A stretch of DNA of 64,000 nucleotides from Dactylosporangium sp. AC04546 (lineage in GTDB: Bacteria > Actinomycetota > Actinomycetes > Mycobacteriales > Micromonosporaceae), in contig NZ_JAHYSG010000001.1 of NCBI RefSeq assembly GCF_022095675.1, forward strand, positions 186,001-250,000, given 5' to 3'. Shown here piece after piece: positions 1 through 7,495 of this stretch. The position numbers and the translations under genes were made by a program. Below the pieces are notes generated by a model, which was given only the letters and a program-made list of their open reading frames with translations, was not told the DNA's origin and ran no database searches. Within the stretch, counting starts at the first letter, position 1, and each line of letters starts with the position of its first letter.

Positions 1-1
1 C

Positions 2-28
2 GCTCAGGACCTGCTCCTGTACCCGTGA
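2..28 (+). CDS. Possible C-terminal end of an upstream gene (partial)
   Basis: The frame starting at base 2 reads AQDLLLYP followed by TGA at 26-28. It could be the last eight codons of a gene lying mostly before the window. Nothing else supports it, so identity is unknown. Confidence 0.25.
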   Translation, partial: AQDLLLYP

Positions 29-164
29 CGCTCGGACGCTGCGTCGGGCGGGCGGTTGGCCGCCGGAACATTCGGCAAGAAAAAGTTCGGCGGAACCTGT
101 CGAGGACCGATGCCGGCCGTTCGTCACCCGGACGACGCAGCCCATGCAGCCATGAGGAGCAACG

Positions 165-524
165 ATGCAGTACGCGATGCTGATCTTCGGTGACGACCGC
201 GAGTGGACCGCGCTGTCCCCGGCCGACGAGCAGGACCTGATGCAGCAGGTCTCCGAGTGGTTCGAGCGGTGGCAGCCGACCGGCAAGATCGCCGACGGCG
301 GTGCCGAGCTGCAGCCCCGGGACACGGCCAGGACGGTGCGCACCGGCGTGAACGGCCAGCCGGCGATCACCGACGGGCCGTACCTGGAGCTCAAGGAGGT
401 CATCGGCGCGATCGTCATGCTGGAGTGCGACGACCTCGACGAGGCCGCGCGTATCGCCGCGACCTGGCCACTCGCCGCCGGCATGAGCGCGGTGGAGGTC
501 CGTCCGGTGATGATCCACGAGTAG
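165..524 (+). CDS. YCII/DGPF-domain protein
   Basis: A 119-residue cytoplasmic protein of the YCII-related (DGPF) family, a small alpha/beta fold resembling dimeric muconolactone isomerases; its biochemical role is unknown. The N-terminus MQYAMLIFGDD and the middle segment ITDGPYLELKEVIGA are the usual family hallmarks, and the length is typical. ATG at 165 has a good ribosome site, GAGGAG at 154-159. The gene converges on an ECF42-like sigma factor whose stop is only 22 bp away. DGPF proteins are the known genomic partners of ECF42 sigma factors, so a functional link is likely, though the convergent order is less common than co-directional order. Family call confident, role unknown. Confidence 0.88.
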   Translation: MQYAMLIFGDDREWTALSPADEQDLMQQVSEWFERWQPTGKIADGGAELQPRDTARTVRTGVNGQPAITDGPYLELKEVIGAIVMLECDDLDEAARIAATWPLAAGMSAVEVRPVMIHE

Positions 525-545
525 CGGTGACCTTCGGCGCCGGTC

Positions 546-1823
546 TCACAGCCGGCGCCGAAGCTCACCCACCCGACGCGACATCAGCTCCCGCTCGGCC
601 GGGTTCGTGGCCAGTTCCAGAGCCCGCTGCGCCGCCGTCAGCGCCTCGGCCGGACGGTCGAGCGTGGCCAGCAGGTCAGCCCTGGCGGCGTGCCACAGGT
701 GGTACCCGGCAAGCCGCTCCCCGAGCGCGTCAACCTCGCCCAGGGCCGGGGCCGGGCCCACCGCGAACCGGGTCGCCACCGCCCGGCTCAGCAGTACCAC
801 GGGCGACGGGTCCAGCGTGTACAGCCGGTCGTACAGCGCGCGCACGTCGGCCCAGTCGGTGGCCTCGTACGAGGCGGCCAGGGCGTGCAGCGCGGCGATT
901 CCGGCCTGCAGCTGGTACGGTCCGGGCCGGCCCTGGCGCACCGCCTCGCGCAGCCGCAGCGCCGCCCGCTCGATCGCCGCCCTGTCCCACAGCCGCCGGT
1001 CCTGCTGCTCGAGCAGCACGATGCGGCCCCACGAGTCGAACCGCGCGGCGGCGCGGGCCTGGTGCAGCTCCAGCAACGCGGCCAGGCCGGCGGCCTCCGG
1101 CTCACGTGGCAGCAGCGCGGCAAGCTGCCACGCCAGCTCGGCCCCCTCGCGGGCCAGTTCGCGCCGCTGGGCGGACCGGCCACTGGACAGGTACCCCTCG
1201 TTGAACACCAGGTAGATCACCGCGAGCACGGCCGGCAGCCGGTCGGCGTACTCATCCGGTTGCGGCGCCTCGAACCGGATGCCGCGCTCCCGCAGCTGGC
1301 GCTTGGCCCGGGAGAGCCGCTGCGCCATCGTCGGCACCGGCACCAGGAACGCGGCGGCGATCTCGGCCGTGCTCAGACCGCTGGCGGCATACAGCGTCAG
1401 CGCTACCCGGGCCGGCTCGGCGAGGTCCGGGTGGCAGCAAGCGAAAATCGTGGCCAACCGATCGTCGACGCCCGGCTCCGGCGGCGGTTCCGCAGCCACC
1501 TGTGCCACCTTCGTACGGCCGACGGCGTCGCGGCGCAGCCGGTCCAGCGCCTTGCGCCACCCCGTCGTGACCAGCCAGCCGGTGGGACTGTCCGGCACAC
1601 CCTCGTCGGGCCAGCGCTTGAGCGCCTCGGTCAACGCGTCCGACAGCGCCTCTTCGGCCCGGTCGAAGTCGCCGAGCCGCCGGCTGAGCGCGCCGAGCAT
1701 GCCGGCCGCGTCCGTCCGCCAGATCCGGTCCAACAGTTCCGCCACGTCGTCCACCGCACCAGAGTGCAGTACCGGCCGGACCGAGGCGTACCTTTCGGGT
1801 GCAACCTCCCAGCCCGCGTCCAC
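546..1823 (-). CDS. ECF RNA polymerase sigma factor, ECF42-like with C-terminal helical extension
   Basis: An alternative sigma factor of up to 425 residues. The sigma-2 region includes LSRRLGDFDRAEEALSDA and WRKALDRLRR. The sigma-4 region has a helix-turn-helix around GLSTAEIAAAFLVPVPTMAQ. About 220 further residues form a TPR-like/DUF6596 C-terminus, as in ECF42 factors, which have no classical anti-sigma factor; the extension is thought to control activity. The GTG at 1823 gives the longest form. An internal GTG at 1754 (VDDVAELLDRIW) fits the usual N-terminus better and would give 402 residues. The partner DGPF gene lies convergently downstream. A hypothetical gene starts head-to-head 33 bp away, so both promoters overlap coding sequence or share a very short region. 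Confidence 0.87.
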   Translation of the reverse strand: MDAGWEVAPERYASVRPVLHSGAVDDVAELLDRIWRTDAAGMLGALSRRLGDFDRAEEALSDALTEALKRWPDEGVPDSPTGWLVTTGWRKALDRLRRDAVGRTKVAQVAAEPPPEPGVDDRLATIFACCHPDLAEPARVALTLYAASGLSTAEIAAAFLVPVPTMAQRLSRAKRQLRERGIRFEAPQPDEYADRLPAVLAVIYLVFNEGYLSSGRSAQRRELAREGAELAWQLAALLPREPEAAGLAALLELHQARAAARFDSWGRIVLLEQQDRRLWDRAAIERAALRLREAVRQGRPGPYQLQAGIAALHALAASYEATDWADVRALYDRLYTLDPSPVVLLSRAVATRFAVGPAPALGEVDALGERLAGYHLWHAARADLLATLDRPAEALTAAQRALELATNPAERELMSRRVGELRRRL

Positions 1824-1855
1824 AGCGAGGGGTCTTGAGCAACAGTGAGTTCTGC

Positions 1856-2434
1856 ATGCCCCTGACTGACATCGAGATAGCAGCCGAACTCGCGCCCGCG
1901 GGACTTCGTTTCGTCGAACGCGACCGCGCCACGGTCCGACTTCCGGTCCAGGCCGCGAGTCTTGCCCCGAGCTGCCGGCACGAGGACGGACGAATCGACG
2001 CGCTGCCTCACGAGATCGTCCATGCCGACGACCCGGACATGGCCAGCAAGATCAATGCCGGATGGTTTCGCCTTGCCGTCGAGTCCGGCCTTCTTACCGA
2101 GGACCGTGAGTTCCTGCTCAGCGTCCACTACTCCGACACCGTCCAGGAGCCCGAGCTGGCCTGGGTACGCGTCCAACTTCTCGAGCCGTGGGACGTTGCC
2201 GGCAGCGGAGTCGCCGCACTCGGAACGTATGCTCCGGAGTTCACCGCGCTGTCCGTCGATGGACAGGTGCTCATGCGAACCACCTTGTGGGGCGACGGAA
2301 CCGTCAGTTCTCTCGTCGTCCCATCGCCGGCAACCGTCTCCATCATCCGGGACTACGCCGAGAGTATGACGCGCGACCCTTACTACTCGCAGGCTGTTCA
2401 GCAGGCAGCCCGAACATGGCTGGCCCAGGGCTAG
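1856..2434 (+). CDS. Hypothetical protein
   Basis: A 192-residue protein that I do not recognise. The ATG at 1856 (MPLTDIEIAAELAP) is preferred over an in-frame upstream start at 1799 that would run antisense into the sigma-factor gene. It has no signal peptide or membrane segment. The sequence is mixed alpha/beta and acidic, with several Trp residues. The wobble positions look less GC-saturated than those of the neighbours, which may indicate a different history. It ends before a strong convergent hairpin at 2496-2523. The reading frame has no breaks and codon use is coherent, so it is probably a real gene; function unknown. Confidence 0.6.
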   Translation: MPLTDIEIAAELAPAGLRFVERDRATVRLPVQAASLAPSCRHEDGRIDALPHEIVHADDPDMASKINAGWFRLAVESGLLTEDREFLLSVHYSDTVQEPELAWVRVQLLEPWDVAGSGVAALGTYAPEFTALSVDGQVLMRTTLWGDGTVSSLVVPSPATVSIIRDYAESMTRDPYYSQAVQQAARTWLAQG

Positions 2435-2495
2435 CTTCTCCCAACCGACCCGCGAAGGACCGCGGACAGGCCTGCGACGGACAGAGCGAAGGGAA

Positions 2496-2523
2496 CGGCA
2501 GGGCCGGGGACACGGCCCTGCCG
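2496..2523. terminator. Bidirectional terminator hairpin
   Basis: Perfect 11-bp inverted repeat CGGCAGGGCCG / CGGCCCTGCCG with a 6-nt loop, between two convergent stop codons (2434 and 2535). There is no U-tract, as is usual for actinobacterial terminators. Confidence 0.8.
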
Positions 2524-2534
2524 TCGTCGAGGGG

Positions 2535-3176
2535 TCACCCAGCGGCCGGGCTGTCCTGCCATACCGAGACGCGCCGCACGATGATGATGCCGAGGACCGC
2601 GGCGAGGATGCCGGCGCCACCGGTGATCACCGCGAGGAACGCCGGGGTGTAGACGGTGGTCACCGTCGCATCGGTCCCCGGGGTGGCGTAGACGGTGGTG
2701 TTGGTGTAGCTGAGGAAGGTCACCAGCAGCGCCATCCACCACGCGCTGACGAGTTGGACCGAGGACCACGCCTTCTCCGGGTAGCTGCGCCGGTAGACCT
2801 CCTTGACCACCTGGCCGGGGATGACCAGGTTCGCCACGGGGACGAACCAGCCGGCGATCACCCATCCTTTGCGCCACTCGAGGGGGTTGTCGCGCCGGCC
2901 GAAGTTGTCGTGGGCCAGGTAGAGCCAGACGATGAACACGACCAGGGTGAGCACCCGGGCGACGGTGACGGCCTGCAGACCGGGTTCGCCCTCGATGGAC
3001 CAGCCGAGGCCGAACTCTTCCCGTCGCGCGACGACCTCGCCGGCGACGTCCTCGGGGCCCAGAAGGTTTCGGGCGATGAAGAACGCATGGGCCAGGCCGG
3101 CGATCGCCAGGGCGGCGACGGTCACCCAACTGGTCGTCTGCAATCTATGGGGTGCGGCGATGCGCGTCTCGTTCAT
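2535..3176 (-). CDS. DUF4328-type membrane protein
   Basis: A 213-residue integral membrane protein with several hydrophobic helices (WVTVAALAIAGLAHAFFIA near the N-terminus, then VARVLTLVVFIVWLY, a GWFVPVANLVIPG loop-helix, WWMALLVTFL and a C-terminal TGGAGILAAVLGIIIV helix). The motif 'WRKGWVIAGWFVPVANLVIP' followed by 'W' residues is typical of DUF4328 proteins, whose function is unknown. ATG at 3176 (MNETRIAAP) is chosen over a longer frame reaching 3365, because the extra N-terminus is low-complexity and the start overlaps the stop of a 25-codon upstream ORF (ATGA). The gene itself has only a weak ribosome site, so it is probably translated by coupling to that ORF. Confidence 0.78.
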   Translation of the reverse strand: MNETRIAAPHRLQTTSWVTVAALAIAGLAHAFFIARNLLGPEDVAGEVVARREEFGLGWSIEGEPGLQAVTVARVLTLVVFIVWLYLAHDNFGRRDNPLEWRKGWVIAGWFVPVANLVIPGQVVKEVYRRSYPEKAWSSVQLVSAWWMALLVTFLSYTNTTVYATPGTDATVTTVYTPAFLAVITGGAGILAAVLGIIIVRRVSVWQDSPAAG

Positions 3177-3250
3177 GCTTCGGCCGGCCAGAGCGCGCGG
3201 GCCTCGGTCGCGGTCACTACCATCTGTCGCCACCGTCTCAGCCCGAACAT
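3173..3250 (-). CDS. 25-residue leader ORF coupled to the DUF4328 gene
   Basis: A short ORF, MFGLRRWRQMVVTATEARA followed by LWPAEA. Its ATG at 3250 is preceded by a strong Shine-Dalgarno (GGAAAGGAGAGCGC then ATG), and its TGA overlaps the ATG of the DUF4328 gene in an ATGA arrangement. The downstream gene has no comparable ribosome site. I therefore infer that the small ORF delivers ribosomes to the membrane-protein gene. It has no obvious attenuator codons, and I cannot say whether the peptide has its own role. Confidence 0.55.
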   Translation of the reverse strand: MFGLRRWRQMVVTATEARALWPAEA

Positions 3251-3545
3251 GCGCTCTCCTTTCCACGCCGCCGTACGGCGCGGGTATCGGCTGCCGCCGC
3301 ATCGACGACCGCCCGCAGCTTTTCGAGACGCCGTCCCGGGCAGGAAGGGACAACGATCCCGGCATACCGGGAAGTGTCGGAGGCCTCGCTCAACGCCGGC
3401 GTGCATTTCGGTTGCATCGAAGGCGCTGTTGGTGAGCGGGTGCAGCGCCAACCCGGTCGGCCGGCCGCCAGCAGCAGCGACAGCACCACCGCTCGTGGCG
3501 ACCGAGCGTGATCACGGTACGCCGAGGACCGGCCGGGTGTGCCTT

Positions 3546-3564
3546 CGTGCAACTGGGTTGCACG
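3546..3564. promoter_or_regulatory. Operator-like palindrome CGTGCAAC-TGG-GTTGCACG
   Basis: Perfect 8-bp arms separated by 3 nt, 118 bp upstream of the thiolase start. The half-site core GGTTGCA recurs around 3411-3417. The binding protein is unknown. Confidence 0.45.
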
Positions 3565-3651
3565 CGCTTCATGACGTCCTGCACGGCGGTCTCGTCGTGA
3601 TGTGGCGCAACTTCTGTTGACGGTGGCATGCGCGCGTCCCGATGATGGGAA

Positions 3652-3670
3652 CTGAGCGAGCGCTAAGTCA
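3652..3670. promoter_or_regulatory. TetR operator upstream of thiolase
   Basis: CTGAGCGAGCGCTAAGTCA sits directly upstream of the thiolase ribosome site (AGGAGGAG). Its core TGAGCG-AG-CGCTAA is one mismatch from the perfect inverted repeat TGAGCG-AG-CGCTCA found in front of the TetR gene at 5799-5817. The shared block makes the thiolase a likely target of that repressor. Confidence 0.7.
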
Positions 3671-3681
3671 AGGAGGAGAGC

Positions 3682-4872
3682 GTGCGTACAGCCGTCATCG
3701 TCGACGTCGTCCGAACCGCCTCGGGCAGGGGCAAACCCGGAGGTGCGCTGTCGTCGGTGCACCCTGTCGACCTGCTGTCCAAGGTGCTCAGGGCACTGGT
3801 CGTCCGCAACGACCTCGACCCCGCCCTCATCGAGGATGTCATCACCGGATGCGTCTCCCAGGCCGGCGAGCAGTCCCTCAACATCGGCCGCCAGGCGGTA
3901 CTGGGGGCGGGCTGGCCGATCTCGGTGCCGGCCACCACGATCGACCGGCAGTGCGGCTCCAGCCAGCAGGCGGCCGCGTTCGGCGCCCAGGGCGTGATCG
4001 CCGGGGCCTATGACGTCGTTGTCGCCTGCGGCGTGGAGTCGATGAGCCGGATCCCGATGGGTACCGCCGGCATGGGCCAGGACCCGTTCGGCAGGGGGGT
4101 CCACGCCCGCTATCCGGAAGGACTCATTCCGCAGGGCGTTTCGGCGGAGCTCATCGCCCAGAAGTGGGGCATCACCCGCGAGGCGCTGGACGAGTTCTCC
4201 GCCCGGTCGCACCGCCTGGCAGCCCAGGCCGCGGCCGCGGGCGCGTTCGCGGATGAGATCACACCCGTCGCCGTGACCACCGGGAACGGCGACGCGGTGC
4301 ACACCGTGGACGAGACGGTGCGCTCCGCTACCACGGCGGACGGCCTGGCCGGCCTGAGGACGTCGTTCAACACCGACGAGATGGTGGCACGCTTCCCCGA
4401 CATCGACTGGCGGGTCACCGCCGGCAACTCCTCGCCCCTCACCGACGGCGCCTCGGCCGCGCTCATCATGGAAGAGGAGACCGCGAACCGGCTCGGCCTG
4501 CGGCCGCGGGCCCGCTTCCACGCCTTCGCCCTGGCCGCCGACGACCCGTTCCTCATGCTGACCGCACCCATCCCGGCCACCGCCAAGGTCCTGGACAGGG
4601 GCAAGCTGACGATCGACCAGATCGACGCCTACGAGGTCAACGAGGCGTTCGCGTCAGTGCCCCTGGCGTGGCTGGCCGAGTGCGGGGCGGATCCGGAGCG
4701 GCTGAACCCCCGCGGCGGCGCCATCGCCCTCGGCCACGCCCTCGGTTCGTCCGGCACGCGGCTGCTCGGCACCCTGGTCAACTACCTCGAAACCACCGGC
4801 GGCCGCTACGGCCTCCAGACCATGTGCGAGGGCGGCGGCATGGCCAACGCGACCATCATCGAGCGGCTCTGA
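3682..4872 (+). CDS. Acetyl-CoA acetyltransferase / thiolase
   Basis: A 396-residue thiolase-family enzyme that condenses or cleaves acyl-CoA (acetyl-CoA C-acyltransferase, EC 2.3.1.9/16). The nucleophilic Cys is C91 in IDRQCGSSQQA, the histidine is H352 in GGAIALGHALGSSG, and the second catalytic Cys is C382 in MCEGGGMANA. All three triad positions are intact and the length is normal for the family. GTG at 3682 follows an excellent ribosome site. The gene is followed by an SDR-like remnant and a convergent TetR gene. The shared operator suggests derepression by an acyl-CoA-type ligand, as in fatty-acid or steroid side-chain degradation. The precise substrate cannot be read from sequence. Confidence 0.92.
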   Translation: MRTAVIVDVVRTASGRGKPGGALSSVHPVDLLSKVLRALVVRNDLDPALIEDVITGCVSQAGEQSLNIGRQAVLGAGWPISVPATTIDRQCGSSQQAAAFGAQGVIAGAYDVVVACGVESMSRIPMGTAGMGQDPFGRGVHARYPEGLIPQGVSAELIAQKWGITREALDEFSARSHRLAAQAAAAGAFADEITPVAVTTGNGDAVHTVDETVRSATTADGLAGLRTSFNTDEMVARFPDIDWRVTAGNSSPLTDGASAALIMEEETANRLGLRPRARFHAFALAADDPFLMLTAPIPATAKVLDRGKLTIDQIDAYEVNEAFASVPLAWLAECGADPERLNPRGGAIALGHALGSSGTRLLGTLVNYLETTGGRYGLQTMCEGGGMANATIIERL

Positions 4873-5048
4873 TGAGCGGGACCGATTCACTGGTAGAGGG
4901 TGCGGCGGCCGTCGTGACGGGCGGTGCGGTGCATCGCTCGCCAAGCGGGCCGTCCGGGAGATCGCCACGCCGTGAGCACCGAACTCGCGAGTCGGTGCCG
5001 GAGTTCCTGGCGGCCGGCCTGCGGCACGCGACACAGCTGCGATGCTGA
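4872..5048 (+). pseudogene. Remnant of a short-chain dehydrogenase gene
   Basis: The ATG at 4872 overlaps the thiolase stop (TGATG), as expected for the next gene of an operon. The frame begins MSGTDSLVEGAAAVVTGGA, which resembles an SDR N-terminus just before the TGxxxGxG nucleotide-binding loop. The glycine-rich loop never follows, and the frame turns into unrelated Arg/Ser-rich sequence ending after 58 residues. I infer a 5' stump of a former 3-hydroxyacyl-CoA dehydrogenase-type gene whose remainder was deleted. It could instead be chance similarity over about 14 residues. Confidence 0.45.
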
Positions 5049-5067
5049 TCCCGCGAGCGGCGGGCGC

Positions 5068-5709
5068 CTATCGGCTGGGTTCCGCCGTCGCCGCGACCAC
5101 CGTGCGCAAGGCGATGACCTGGTAGCGGCGGGCGAGTGCCTCCGGCTTCACCCGGCCGGCCGGGTCATACCAGACCGTGATCGCCTGGCACATGCCCAGC
5201 AGCGCCCGAGCGGTCTCCTTGGGGAAGTCCACCTCGAAGTCGCCCGCGGCCACGCCCGCCTCGATCGCGTCGATGAGCTTGCGCTCCACGACCATCCGCT
5301 TGGCACTGTAGGCCTTGCGGTTCTCCGGCCCGAGCGCCCGGATCTCGGCATCCATCGCCGCGCTCTTGCGGTGCTGCGACATGTAGAGCACCAGGCACGC
5401 GATGAGGTTCTCAAACCGGCTCCGCGGGTCCGGGCCGGCCTCGTCCAGCGCCTGCTCACACCGGCAGATCACCTCGCTGATCGAATGGTCGAGCAGCGCC
5501 GCGAGGATCGCCTCCTTGTTGCGGTGGTGGTAGTACAGCGCCGGCACGGTCAGGCCGACACGCTCGGCGATGTCGCGCACCGTGGTGCCGTGGAAGCCCA
5601 CCTCGTAGAAGGCGTCGAGGGCGCCGTTGAGGATGTGGCTGAGTTGAGGGCCACCGGGCCTGCGCCAGGCCCCGCGCGGGCGGGCGGCCGACCGGCCGGT
5701 CCGGGTCAC
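5068..5709 (-). CDS. TetR-family transcriptional regulator
   Basis: A 213-residue repressor. The N-terminal helix-turn-helix (ILNGALDAFYEVGFHGTTV, then DIAERVGLTVPALYYHHRNK) is typical TetR. The C-terminal ligand domain resembles KstR2/acyl-CoA-type regulators (YMSQHRKSAAMDAEIRAL, then RMVVERKLIDAIEAG). A basic N-terminal arm of about 20 residues precedes the domain. The gene converges on the thiolase unit. A perfect TGAGCG-AG-CGCTCA inverted repeat lies about 90 bp upstream of its start, and a near-identical copy precedes the thiolase, so autoregulation plus control of the thiolase unit is the simplest reading. The ligand is inferred, not shown. Confidence 0.9.
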   Translation of the reverse strand: MTRTGRSAARPRGAWRRPGGPQLSHILNGALDAFYEVGFHGTTVRDIAERVGLTVPALYYHHRNKEAILAALLDHSISEVICRCEQALDEAGPDPRSRFENLIACLVLYMSQHRKSAAMDAEIRALGPENRKAYSAKRMVVERKLIDAIEAGVAAGDFEVDFPKETARALLGMCQAITVWYDPAGRVKPEALARRYQVIALRTVVAATAEPSR

Positions 5710-5798
5710 CTGTCCTCCTGCCTCGCGCCTGGTCGGCCAGCATCGAACCGACTTTTGTCAGATCATCGAGCGGCGCTCCGTGCGGAGCATACCCCGTG

Positions 5799-5817
5799 CT
5801 GAGCGAGCGCTCAGTCG
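5799..5817. promoter_or_regulatory. TetR autoregulatory operator
   Basis: CTGAGCGAGCGCTCAGTCG contains TGAGCG-AG-CGCTCA, a perfect 6-bp inverted repeat with a 2-nt centre, upstream of the leftward TetR gene. It matches the thiolase site 3652-3670 in 17 of 19 positions. Confidence 0.7.
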
Positions 5818-5824
5818 CCTGACC

Positions 5825-6922
5825 TCACCACACCTGTTTGGCCTGCCGTAGCTCGCGGTCCAGGCGATCGCGGAGTTCGCCGGGGTCGGCGCCGAGCGTG
5901 CGCAGCGCGCGGCTGCCCGGGCCACCGACGTCGGATCGCCTCCAACGCCCGCTGCCCCGGCCGCCGACGTCGGAGACGATCGCGTGCAGGAGGTGTGACG
6001 TCCCGATGAACCGGTGGCCGTACTCCTGGCGGGCGGTGCGGGCGGCCGCGGCACGAGTGCAGGCGAGGTCCTTGCCGAGCACCGGGTACTCCGGAAGGTC
6101 GGTCATCGCATCGTGCAGGATGCTGAGATGCCAGACGCCGTACTCGTTCAGGAGCGCTCCGGCGCGGTTGGTCGCGGCGACCCTGCTCTCGAACGTGTTG
6201 TGCGTCTGCTCCAGCGCCCACTCGACCGCGCAGATCGCCATGATGAGATGGACCTGACTCGTCGCCGTCGCACCGAACCGGACCGCCTGGCGGATCGTCT
6301 CCCGCCGGAAGATGAACGGCATCGGCCCGCCCCAGCCAGGCACGGTGAGGCGCCCCACCCGGGTCACCACCCTCCCCGGCCAGTCCAGCAGTGACCGCTG
6401 CGCCAGCAGGCCCGCGACCTCCAGCGTGTCGACCGCCTCGCACGCCGGGGAGCCATCGACGAACAGCCGGAACTCGTGCTCGGGCCGCACCAGCGGCAGT
6501 GTCGGGCCGACGATGTACTGCAGGAGCCAGAGTTCGCCGAGAAACCGCACCGACGTCTGCTCGTAGGCCGTGGCGAGCGCCTGCCGCAGGATCGGCTGCA
6601 CCTCGGGGCTCCAGCGCGGCGCCGCCTGCAGCGAGGGCGCGCGCAGCTTCAGCCCGGCCTGCCAGACCGCCTCTCGCAGCGCCCCGCTCGTCTCGAAGCG
6701 CCAGCGTTCACCGACGGCCGGTGCGTGGATGTCATCGGCCGGCCGCAATGGTTCGTCCCGGGGACGGTCCTGCCATCGCGCGGTGCGCCGATCGAGCGCC
6801 TCGATGAGCCGCGGCAGCCCGACGACGTCCTCCTCGGCCCGCCATGCCGTGAGCACGGCGGCCGTGAGCGCGTCGACAACTCGCGACGAGAGATGCACGG
6901 ATCGTGGCTCGTCGTCCGACAC
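5825..6922 (-). CDS. Clp N-terminal-repeat-like protein
   Basis: A 365-residue cytoplasmic protein starting at GTG 6922 (VSDDEPRSVHLSSRVVDAL); an upstream extension to 7075 is low-complexity and overlaps the preceding gene. Two segments look like Clp-N/ClpR repeats: SQVHLIMAICAVEWAL in the second half and GHRFIGTSHLLHAIVSD near the C-terminus. Clp-N domains bind adaptors or substrates, but no AAA ATPase module follows, so this is a stand-alone repeat protein. Near the end, a 39-bp tandem duplication repeats 'SDVGG' plus about eight residues twice. It lies 64 bp downstream of a CPCC protein in the same direction. Function unknown. Confidence 0.6.
   Translation of the reverse strand: MSDDEPRSVHLSSRVVDALTAAVLTAWRAEEDVVGLPRLIEALDRRTARWQDRPRDEPLRPADDIHAPAVGERWRFETSGALREAVWQAGLKLRAPSLQAAPRWSPEVQPILRQALATAYEQTSVRFLGELWLLQYIVGPTLPLVRPEHEFRLFVDGSPACEAVDTLEVAGLLAQRSLLDWPGRVVTRVGRLTVPGWGGPMPFIFRRETIRQAVRFGATATSQVHLIMAICAVEWALEQTHNTFESRVAATNRAGALLNEYGVWHLSILHDAMTDLPEYPVLGKDLACTRAAAARTARQEYGHRFIGTSHLLHAIVSDVGGRGSGRWRRSDVGGPGSRALRTLGADPGELRDRLDRELRQAKQVW
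5911..5974. repeat. 39-bp-period tandem duplication within the Clp-N-like gene
   Basis: Segments 5911-5935 and 5950-5974 match in 22 of 25 positions and each ends in the palindrome CCGACGTCGG plus A. The 39-bp period equals 13 codons, so the frame is kept. Confidence 0.6.
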
Positions 6923-6986
6923 GGCGTCAGGGTAACGGTGAGGCGCAACCAGTCCCGTCGGCGCTGAGGCCAGCGCCGCCCGGGTC

Positions 6987-7226
6987 CTAGGGTCGTTCGT
7001 CGTCGCGGGGCGGGCGCACCAGTTCCTGGTAGCGCGGCGCGCTGGCCCCGTAGATGCTGTAGTTGAGCCGGGCATCCGCGAGGCTCAACTCACCGTTACG
7101 GCTGCCGGTCACCACACTGACCGACGGATCGTCCCGGCCGTCATCGGTCCAATAACAGATCGGACAAGTAGTGCATCCCGTTCGATAGCCACAACAAGCG
7201 CACCGGGGCAAGGTTGGCTGACCCAC
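6987..7226 (-). CDS. CPCC-family cysteine-rich protein
   Basis: A 79-residue protein with the pattern CACCGYRTGCTTCPICYW followed by DDG. This matches the CPCC family (CPCCGY ... CPVCxWEDDG), a probable zinc-ribbon of unknown function often found alone or near contact-dependent toxin/immunity genes. Five cysteines are clustered in the first 23 residues, and the conserved Asp-Asp-Gly follows. GTG 7226 is the only reasonable start. It is transcribed ahead of the Clp-N-like gene and might be cotranscribed with it. No toxin gene is visible nearby. Confidence 0.75.
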   Translation of the reverse strand: MGQPTLPRCACCGYRTGCTTCPICYWTDDGRDDPSVSVVTGSRNGELSLADARLNYSIYGASAPRYQELVRPPRDDERP

Positions 7227-7495
7227 GCCGGTAAGTCTTTCACATTCCCGGGCAGCGTCGGCAGTGACGCCGGGGCCGTTCGACCCGTCCCCGCCGACCC
7301 CGTCTGGAAGGGCAGTTGGCGCGGGCGGACGCGGCTGGCATGATCATGCGGCCCGAACGGCGACCGGCCCGGACGCCGCGGTTACCGAAGGTGATGCCTG
7401 TGGGGTTCCTCGAACGGCGACGGTTGGCTCGCGACGCGCGCTCAGCCGACCGGTCCCAGGGGTTCCGGCTCGATTTCGCCGGCGCGACCGGAGAG

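Larger units (their letters stand above)
3251..3681. promoter_or_regulatory. Divergent promoter region, 431 bp without a convincing gene
   Basis: Lies between the leader ORF/DUF4328 unit (leftward) and the thiolase gene (rightward). It contains a 19-bp palindrome at 3546-3564 and a TetR operator at 3652-3670. Open frames exist on both strands but have no ribosome site or recognisable protein features. Confidence 0.5.

Noticed and set aside
5911..5974. Possible CRISPR or regulatory repeats (two CCGACGTCGG palindromes)
   Set aside because: Only two copies with a 39-bp period, in frame within a coding sequence; better explained as a short tandem duplication.
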